Source: Bacteroidales bacterium (lineage in GTDB: Bacteria; Bacteroidota; Bacteroidia; Bacteroidales; FEN-979). From it: a stretch of 46,740 bases of DNA. The notes beneath the pieces are model-generated. The model made no database searches and was not told where the DNA came from. It saw only the letters and a program-made list of their open reading frames with translations. Of the stretch, positions 41,314 to 46,740 are shown one piece after another. The number at the start of each line of letters is the position of its first letter. The stretch's first letter is position 1. The stretch lies in contig JACZJJ010000017.1 in NCBI GenBank assembly GCA_014860625.1, positions 1 through 46,740 on the forward strand, written 5' to 3'. The position numbers and the translations under genes were made by a program.

Positions 41314-43354
41314 CCTTCAGCACTCCATTTATTTTTGCCAGCCTGTGGAGCAGCTTCTCCAGCTGTTTCTGATCTTTCACAAACACCTTTATGGCGCCCT
41401 TGAAAAGGCCTTTATCTGATTCGATCGCTGCTGATCGGATGTTGATGTTCATCTCATTTGTGATGACGTCGGAGATGATATTCAGCATCCCCACCTGATC
41501 GATTCCCTGGATTTTAACTGTCGTTTGGAAGGCATTTGTTGTTGCAGAGTCCCTCCATTTTACACGGACCACCCGATAATCATATCTCCTCTGCAAATCT
41601 TTTGCATTTGGGCAGTTCTTCCGGTGCACTGAGATTCCGCGTGAAATCGTAACAAATCCGAACACCAGGTCCCCGAAAACAGGCTTGCAGCAGTTCGCCA
41701 GCGTATACGTGACGCTGGCAAGGCCCTCGTCAAGAAAAATAACATCATCACCAGAATCATCCATCAGATGAACTGGCTGGGAGGCATCGGACTGATCCGG
41801 CTTTACCTCAGTCTTTATGGGGTTCAGGATGGCATCTTTAACATCAGCGGGATCAAATGTTCCCAGGGCGATAGCCTGGTACAACTCCATGTGAGAATTG
41901 AACCTGAGCATTTTAACAGCATGGTCGATAGAGCTCTCATTAACCTGAATCTTCCAGTTCTTCAGCTTCCTGTAAAGAAGCTCCTTTCCGGTTTCAGCCT
42001 CTTTCAACTCCTCATCGCGAAGGATCTTTTTAATTTTCTGGCGGGCGCGGGGTGAGGCGATAAACTTCAGCCAGTCCAGTTTTGGCATCTGGTTTTTTGA
42101 CGTCCGGATCTCCACCGTATCCCCGTTTTTCAGAATATGTTTGATGGGAACCGTCCTGCCATTGACCTTCGCCCCTGTACAATGGATCCCGATGTCGCTA
42201 TGTACCTGGAAGGCAAAATCGAGAACTGATGAACCGTGTGAAAGCCTTATGAGATCCCCCTGCGGGGTAAAGATGAAGATGTGTGAGTCCCGAAGGTCGA
42301 TCCAGGAAGGTTGTTCGGATTCGGTTCCGGCCGGGACAGGATTCTCCAGTTTATGACGCATCCGGCTCAGGAACTCCTCGGTTTCCTCCATCCGGCGTCC
42401 CTCTTTATAGGCCCAGTGGGCAGCCTCGCCCCGCTCCGCTTTCTCATCCATACGGACCGTTCGGATCTGTATTTCCACCCATTTCCCTTCAGCTCCCTTA
42501 ACGGTTGTATGCAGGGCTTCATACCCGCTTGACTTCGGGGTTGTGATCCAGTCGCGCAACCGGGATGGATTTGGGGCATAGATATTGGTAACCAGGGAAT
42601 AGACCCTCCAGCAGTCCGATTTTTCATCCTCCCGGATCTTCTTCAGGATGACCCGGGTGGCAAGGATGTCATAGACCTGTTCAAACCCGACACCCTGTTT
42701 CAGCATCTTCTTCCAGATTGAATGGACCGATTTGGCACGACCCCGGATTTCGAATTCGAAACCATTGGTTTTCAATGCATTCTCAATAGGCGCGATAAAA
42801 GTTCTGATGAACTTGTTGCGTCCCTGTTCCGTCTCCTTCAATTTGCCTGAGATCTGCTGGTATTCGGCAGGGAACAGGATCTGCATGGCCCGCTCTTCCA
42901 GCTCTGTTTTTATATGATAAAAGCCGAGCCGGTGTGCAATTGGTGCATAAAGGTAGTAGGCTTCCCCAGCCAGCCGTTTGACGAATGCTTTCGGAAGCTG
43001 TCCTGCCATCCGCATGTTGTGAAGGACCTCCGCCATCCGGATCAGGACCACCCGGATGTCTTTTGCCAGGCTGAGCAGAAGCCGGATGAAATTTTCGGAG
43101 TGGTGGGAGGATTTTTCGACCTGGAGAGAGGAGATCGTCTTTAACCCGGTAACCAGTTTGCAGACCTGTTCACCATAAAGTATACTTATCTCACTTTCAG
43201 TGATCTGATCGCTCCGGAAGGCCTCTCCACAAAGGGCAGCCAATCCAGAATTTGTCCCAAGCCCAACCTCATCCGTAACAATTTTAGCAATGGCAATGCG
43301 CTCAGGATATAGTAGCCTGATATTCTTCAGGAGGGAGAGTTCATCAGCAATCAT
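41303..43354 (-). CDS. RelA/SpoT-family (p)ppGpp synthetase with an inactive HD domain
   Basis: This 683-residue RSH protein has the full long layout. The N-terminal hydrolase-fold region (1-150) reads AALCGEAFRSD where the catalytic HD and ED motifs should be, so hydrolysis is very unlikely. The synthetase domain (about 200-320) is intact with RGRAKSVHSIW, YDILATRVIL, GYEALHTTV and VEIQIRT. TGS (FIFTPQGDLIRL), a conserved-cysteine segment (NCCKP, HRKNCPNA) and a C-terminal ACT domain follow. It should make (p)ppGpp in response to ribosomal stress, like RelA. Bacteroidota often keep a second, bifunctional RSH elsewhere. Confidence 0.94.
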   Translation of the reverse strand: MIADELSLLKNIRLLYPERIAIAKIVTDEVGLGTNSGLAALCGEAFRSDQITESEISILYGEQVCKLVTGLKTISSLQVEKSSHHSENFIRLLLSLAKDIRVVLIRMAEVLHNMRMAGQLPKAFVKRLAGEAYYLYAPIAHRLGFYHIKTELEERAMQILFPAEYQQISGKLKETEQGRNKFIRTFIAPIENALKTNGFEFEIRGRAKSVHSIWKKMLKQGVGFEQVYDILATRVILKKIREDEKSDCWRVYSLVTNIYAPNPSRLRDWITTPKSSGYEALHTTVKGAEGKWVEIQIRTVRMDEKAERGEAAHWAYKEGRRMEETEEFLSRMRHKLENPVPAGTESEQPSWIDLRDSHIFIFTPQGDLIRLSHGSSVLDFAFQVHSDIGIHCTGAKVNGRTVPIKHILKNGDTVEIRTSKNQMPKLDWLKFIASPRARQKIKKILRDEELKEAETGKELLYRKLKNWKIQVNESSIDHAVKMLRFNSHMELYQAIALGTFDPADVKDAILNPIKTEVKPDQSDASQPVHLMDDSGDDVIFLDEGLASVTYTLANCCKPVFGDLVFGFVTISRGISVHRKNCPNAKDLQRRYDYRVVRVKWRDSATTNAFQTTVKIQGIDQVGMLNIISDVITNEMNINIRSAAIESDKGLFKGAIKVFVKDQKQLEKLLHRLAKINGVLKVTL

Positions 43355-43386
43355 TCAGCAAATATACAAATGATTACATCAATTAT

Positions 43387-43418
43387 TTGGAATCATTACA
43401 AATTAATTTATATCTTTG
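43387..43418 (+). promoter_or_regulatory. Promoter of the HAD lipoprotein gene
   Basis: TTG (43387-43389), a 21-base spacer and TATCTTTG (43411-43418) give a near-perfect match to the phylum promoter consensus. The predicted 5' leader is about 100 bases and holds a perfect hairpin at 43466-43482. Confidence 0.7.
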
Positions 43419-43465
43419 TAACCTGAAAATCAAGTCAGAAACCGGGCAGTTTCAGTCTTGATCAG

Positions 43466-43482
43466 GTGATGGAGGCCATCAC
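43466..43482 (+). other. 5'-leader hairpin of the HAD gene
   Basis: A perfect 7-bp stem, GTGATGG (43466-43472) and CCATCAC (43476-43482), encloses a 3-base loop. It is followed by a short direct repeat TAACGG, TAACGG. It lies about 40 bases before the ATG. Regulatory meaning is uncertain; it has no U-tract and is not a terminator. Confidence 0.4.
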
Positions 43483-43523
43483 TAACGGTAACGGTAACAA
43501 TTAACAGGTAAACATTTCTTGAT

Positions 43524-44570
43524 ATGAAAACCGGAACTTTTCAGGCGGTTATCCTGTTAACCGCTTTTACCTTTTTGGCTTCAGGATGCCAGAACCTGCA
43601 GCAGCAAGACGCTGAAAGAGGATCCGAGGCCATCGCCAATTCCGATCCACTTCCCTCCTGGAATGATGGAAAATCAAAACAGGCCATCACTGATTTTGTA
43701 ACCAGGACAACGACCGATGGAAACGCCGATTTCATTCCTGTATTAGACCGCATCGCCTGCTTCGACAACGACGGGACCCTCTGGAACGAATATCCCGTCT
43801 ATGCGCAGTTTTTGTTTTCATTCGATCGTGTGAGGGCCATGGCTCCGGAACATCCCGAATGGAAGCGGGAACAGCCCTTCAAGGCGTTATTGGAAGGAGA
43901 CATGGCCAGGGTGTGGGCCAGCAGCATGTCGGACCTGTTGAAGCTTGTGGCTGCTGCCCAGGCAAACACCACAACGACCGAATTCGAACAGGCGGTAACA
44001 ACATGGATGGACACTGCCATCAATCCGAATACCGGAAGACACTACGGCGAAATGACCTACCAGCCGATGATCGAACTCCTGAATTACCTCCATGATAACG
44101 GATACAAAACCTTTATCGTTTCGGGAAGCGGGATCGACTTCATGCGGCCCTGGACAGAGGAGGCCTATGGTATTCCACCCGACCAGGTCATCGGAAGTTC
44201 CTACGTGGTGAAGTACGAAATCAGGGATGGCCAGCCGGTTTTATTCAGGTTACCGGAAATTAACTTTGTCGATGACAAAGAGAATAAGCCAGTTGGGATC
44301 CATCAACACATTGGTAAACGACCTGTCTTCACCGCCGGAAATTCCGACGGCGACTATGCCATGCTTCAATGGACCTCCACAGGCCCCGGTCCCCGTTTCG
44401 GGATGATCATCCATCACACCGATTCGATCAGGGAGGCGGCTTACGACAGCCTGTCATCTATCGGTCATCTTCAGAAAGGACTCAACGACGCCGCGAAATA
44501 CAACTGGGTGATCGTGGATATGAAGGAGGACTGGAAGGAGATTTATCCGCCACTTCAGTTGGTGCGGTAG
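43524..44570 (+). CDS. HAD-superfamily phosphatase lipoprotein
   Basis: This 348-residue protein has a lipobox (LASGC, cysteine at about 22), so it is anchored in the envelope. The HAD core follows: motif I FDNDGTLW (about 76-83), motif II FIVSGSG (about 192-198), and motif IV in GNSDGDYAM (about 274-282). It contains a large helical cap between motifs I and II. This resembles secreted acid phosphatases or phosphoserine-phosphatase-like HADs; the substrate is unknown. It has its own promoter and a long leader, and is convergent with aspS. Confidence 0.87.
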   Translation: MKTGTFQAVILLTAFTFLASGCQNLQQQDAERGSEAIANSDPLPSWNDGKSKQAITDFVTRTTTDGNADFIPVLDRIACFDNDGTLWNEYPVYAQFLFSFDRVRAMAPEHPEWKREQPFKALLEGDMARVWASSMSDLLKLVAAAQANTTTTEFEQAVTTWMDTAINPNTGRHYGEMTYQPMIELLNYLHDNGYKTFIVSGSGIDFMRPWTEEAYGIPPDQVIGSSYVVKYEIRDGQPVLFRLPEINFVDDKENKPVGIHQHIGKRPVFTAGNSDGDYAMLQWTSTGPGPRFGMIIHHTDSIREAAYDSLSSIGHLQKGLNDAAKYNWVIVDMKEDWKEIYPPLQLVR

Positions 44571-44607
44571 CGAAACGGAGCAAACCGGAAGAGAGTAACA
44601 GAAAAAA

Positions 44608-44666
44608 ACTTCTACATTCGTACTTCTAACTTCCAGTTCTAACCTCTGACCTCTGACTTCGTACTT
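44608..44666. repeat. Heptamer array R5 overlapping the end of aspS
   Basis: Units on the plus strand are ACTTCTA, CATTCGT, ACTTCTA, ACTTCCA, a six-base GTTCTA, ACCTCTG, ACCTCTG, ACTTCGT and a partial ACTT. The first three repeat the A-B-A order with CATTCGT seen in R1. The aspS stop codon lies at 44639-44641, so about half of the array encodes the last eight or so residues of AspRS (STKSEVRG). Confidence 0.85.
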
Positions 44667-46405
44667 GGATTGATTCCCAATTCCTTCAACTGCTCTTCAC
44701 TGATCTTCGAAGGGGAATCGATCATCACATCCCTTCCGGAATTGTTTTTCGGGAAAGCGATGAAGTCGCGGATGGAGTCGCCGCCGCCGAAGATGGTGAC
44801 CCAGCGGTCGAAGCCGAAAGCGATGCCACCGTGGGGCGGGGCGCCGTATTCGAAGGCGTTCATCAGGAAGCCGAACTGGTTGGCGGCCTCTTCGTCGGTG
44901 AAGCCCAGTTTCTGGAACATCAGCTGTTGCAACCCTTTGTCGTGGATCCGGATCGATCCGCCACCAATCTCCACGCCGTTGATGACCAGGTCGTACGCAT
45001 TGGCCCTCACCTTTTTGGCATCGCCAAACATGAGTTGCGTGATGTCTTCGGTCTTTGGGGCGGTAAAAGGATGGTGTTTGGCATAAAACCGTTGGGTCTC
45101 TTCATCCCATTCAAGCAGAGGAAAATCGATCACCCACAGGGGTCTATACACCTTAGGATCGATCAGGTTTAAGCGCTTTCCCATCTCCAATCGCAGATCT
45201 CCCATCGCGGATCGTGTTTTGTCGGTGCCACCGGCAAGGATCAGAATGAGGTCTCCCTTTTTGGCGTCAAATTCATCCAACACCAGCTTCAGCTCTTCCG
45301 GCGAATAGAATTTATCCACGGAAGATTTGATGGTTCCGTCAGTGTTGTATTTGATATAGACCAGTCCAGTCGCACCGACCTGTGGTTTTCGAACGAAATC
45401 GGTCAGCTCGTCGAGTTGTTTGCGCGTGTACTCTGCGCACCCTTCGGCATTGATCCCAACCACCAGTTCCGCACTGTCAAATAACGGAAAGCCTTTGTTC
45501 TTCATCAGGGGATTCAATTCCACGAAAGTCATTCCGAAGCGGATATCTGGTTTGTCAGAACCATAAAGTTTCATGGCCTCTTCATACGACATCCGGGGAA
45601 AATTTGTCACTTCGATTCCCAGGACCGATTGAAAAAGGTGTCGGGCCAGCCCTTCGAAGGTATTCAAGACATCCTCCTGATCTACAAACGACATTTCGCA
45701 GTCGATCTGGGTGAATTCCGGCTGGCGGTCGGCACGCAGGTCTTCATCGCGGAAACAGCGAACGATCTGGTAGTACCGGTCGTATCCGGCCACCATCAGC
45801 AGTTGCTTGAAGGTTTGCGGCGATTGTGGAAGAGCATAGAATTGACCCTCGTTCATTCGCGAAGGGACCACAAAATCGCGGGCGCCTTCGGGGGTAGATT
45901 TGATCAGGTAAGGGGTCTCTATTTCGATGAAATCTTTGGAAGTCAGGTAGTTTCTGGTTTCGATCGCCATCTTGTGACGAAGTAGCAGGTTCTTCTTGTT
46001 CACATTCCGGCGTAGGTCGAGGTAACGGTATTTCATGCGTTGCTCTTCCCCGCCATCAGTATGGTCTTCAATGGTGAACGGGGGTATCTGTGATGGATTG
46101 AGCACTGTTAGTTTTTCCACCCGAATCTCGATGTCGCCGGTAGGAATGTTTGGGTTTTTATTGGAGCGTTCGGCCACACTGCCTGTTGCCTGGATCACGA
46201 ATTCCCTTCCTAATTCACGGGCTTCCTTGCAAAGACCGGGATTCACCTCCATGTTGAAAACCAGTTGTGTGATCCCGTACCTGTCACGCAGGTCGATGAA
46301 GGTCAGCCCACCCATTTCGCGGTTGCGCTGCACCCAACCGGCAAGCGTGACCGGTTGTCCGGCATCCCCGGTTCGTAATTCCCCGCAGGTGTGTGTTCGA
46401 AACAT
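44639..46405 (-). CDS. aspS: Aspartyl-tRNA synthetase
   Basis: This 588-residue class II synthetase has an N-terminal OB-fold anticodon domain (1-100; [13 protein letters not shown]). The catalytic core carries motif 1 (YRYLDLRR), motif 2 ([20 protein letters not shown]) and motif 3 ([10 protein letters not shown]), plus a bacterial GAD insertion domain (about 290-420). It charges tRNA-Asp. The C-terminal tail of about eight residues beyond KELGIN is encoded by heptamer array R5 and should be variable between relatives. Start ATG 46405 is preceded by a TACTTTTG -7 box. Confidence 0.97.
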   Translation of the reverse strand: MFRTHTCGELRTGDAGQPVTLAGWVQRNREMGGLTFIDLRDRYGITQLVFNMEVNPGLCKEARELGREFVIQATGSVAERSNKNPNIPTGDIEIRVEKLTVLNPSQIPPFTIEDHTDGGEEQRMKYRYLDLRRNVNKKNLLLRHKMAIETRNYLTSKDFIEIETPYLIKSTPEGARDFVVPSRMNEGQFYALPQSPQTFKQLLMVAGYDRYYQIVRCFRDEDLRADRQPEFTQIDCEMSFVDQEDVLNTFEGLARHLFQSVLGIEVTNFPRMSYEEAMKLYGSDKPDIRFGMTFVELNPLMKNKGFPLFDSAELVVGINAEGCAEYTRKQLDELTDFVRKPQVGATGLVYIKYNTDGTIKSSVDKFYSPEELKLVLDEFDAKKGDLILILAGGTDKTRSAMGDLRLEMGKRLNLIDPKVYRPLWVIDFPLLEWDEETQRFYAKHHPFTAPKTEDITQLMFGDAKKVRANAYDLVINGVEIGGGSIRIHDKGLQQLMFQKLGFTDEEAANQFGFLMNAFEYGAPPHGGIAFGFDRWVTIFGGGDSIRDFIAFPKNNSGRDVMIDSPSKISEEQLKELGINPSTKSEVRG

Positions 46406-46430
46406 ATTGATATAGTTGATAATTTGGTTG

Positions 46431-46438
46431 CAAAAGTA
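46431..46438 (-). promoter_or_regulatory. -7 element of aspS
   Basis: TACTTTTG on the minus strand, 25 bases before the aspS ATG. The region where -33 should be is occupied by array R6, so the array has inserted into, or grown within, the promoter. Confidence 0.5.
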
Positions 46439-46440
46439 CT

Positions 46441-46510
46441 AAATAGCGAGGTAGCGAAATAGCGAGGTAGCGAAATTTTCGCTTTTCGCTTCTCGCTTCT
46501 CGCTTCTCGC
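46441..46510. repeat. Inverted octamer and heptamer array R6 between the A2M gene and aspS
   Basis: Four octamers alternate AAATAGCG, AGGTAGCG (46441-46472). They are followed in the opposite sense by five heptamers TTTTCGC, TTTTCGC, TTCTCGC, TTCTCGC, TTCTCGC (46476-46510). GCGA on the left faces TCGC on the right, so the two halves can pair as an imperfect hairpin. The A2M stop codon (46510-46512) is made partly from the last repeat base. Confidence 0.85.
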
Positions 46511-46740
46511 TACTTCCCGATCTCCAACCGGCTTCCTTCCGAATGCGCCGAGAACTCTGGCGCATACATGCACTGGATCGTTGCAATCCCCGTTGAAAAA
46601 TCGCCGGCATTGTTCACTACCAGCGGGTACTCGAATATCCAGGTCCCTTTGGGAAGGTAGTCGAAAAAGAAATTGGTAGCCAGGTCGGTGGTGGATTGAT
46701 AATATCCCAGGCCGTCCTGGTAACGATAGCCGGATAAGGA
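46510..46740 (-). CDS. C-terminal end of an alpha-2-macroglobulin family protein (partial)
   Basis: Only the last 76 codons are in the window; the gene continues to the right. The segment carries DLATNFFFDYLPKG, FEYPLVVNNAGDFSTG and MYAPEFSAHSEGSRLEI, which match the C-terminal beta domain of bacterial alpha-2-macroglobulins. These are large periplasmic or lipid-anchored proteins that trap proteases. The thioester motif lies outside the window. The frame ends at TAG (46512-46510), where repeat array R6 begins. Confidence 0.88.
   Translation of the reverse strand, partial: SLSGYRYQDGLGYYQSTTDLATNFFFDYLPKGTWIFEYPLVVNNAGDFSTGIATIQCMYAPEFSAHSEGSRLEIGK

Noticed and set aside
45629-45985. Plus-strand frame of 118 residues within aspS
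   Set aside because: Shadow of aspS on the opposite strand.

Overview
The window looks like a chromosomal segment of a Bacteroidota bacterium, most plausibly Bacteroidales or Marinilabiliales-like. The evidence is the recurrent promoter element TAnnTTTG with an upstream TTG, four secreted proteins ending in type IX secretion (T9SS) sorting domains, LytTR and LytS-type two-component proteins, RSH, U32 and transglutaminase-like families typical of the phylum, weak Shine-Dalgarno sites and moderate GC. No phage, transposase, CRISPR or plasmid gene was found.

Left part (1-16966): a CYTH protein, tRNA-Ala(GGC), thpR and a DUF6249 membrane protein; a large secreted T9SS cargo; an ECF sigma factor with a small membrane partner and a fructosamine kinase-like gene; lutB-like and rpiB genes; then a plus-strand run of nadA, a MORN/YwqK-type protein, a pseudouridine synthase, a REC-PAS regulator and two DUF3857 transglutaminase-like proteins, one with the catalytic residues gone. 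Middle (16967-23013): dnaG, a PHP phosphatase and a U32 protein on the minus strand, then an acylating aldehyde dehydrogenase with a STAS protein.

The most system-like stretch is minus-strand 33459 down to 23048. A T9SS arylsulfotransferase-like protein, a T9SS beta-propeller, a T9SS CotH kinase, a lipoprotein, a YD-repeat protein, a VTC-type polyphosphate polymerase domain protein, DUF4956 and DUF2490 lie head to tail, several overlapping, followed by a LytS/LytTR pair. I read this as a putative envelope phosphorylation or polyphosphate module with its own regulator. Next to it (39435 down to 33647) is a second run: two DUF1566 lectin-like lipoproteins (one split by an in-frame TGA), a Spy-like protein, a dicluster ferredoxin, a ferric-reductase-fold cytochrome and a Tat-exported FAD protein, which together suggest a trans-membrane electron chain. 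The two runs share a duplicated, roughly 90-bp upstream element.

Right part (39749-46740): a prolyl-oligopeptidase-type hydrolase, a lipoprotein, an RSH (p)ppGpp synthetase with a ruined HD motif, a HAD lipoprotein phosphatase, aspS, and the C-terminus of an alpha-2-macroglobulin.

A signal that cuts across the window is a set of six short arrays of degenerate tandem 7-mers and 8-mers, nearly all at or overlapping gene 3' ends. One lies in frame inside the PHP gene and one encodes the last residues of AspRS. Two genes also carry apparent in-frame nonsense codons (nadA codon 2 and one DUF1566 gene).
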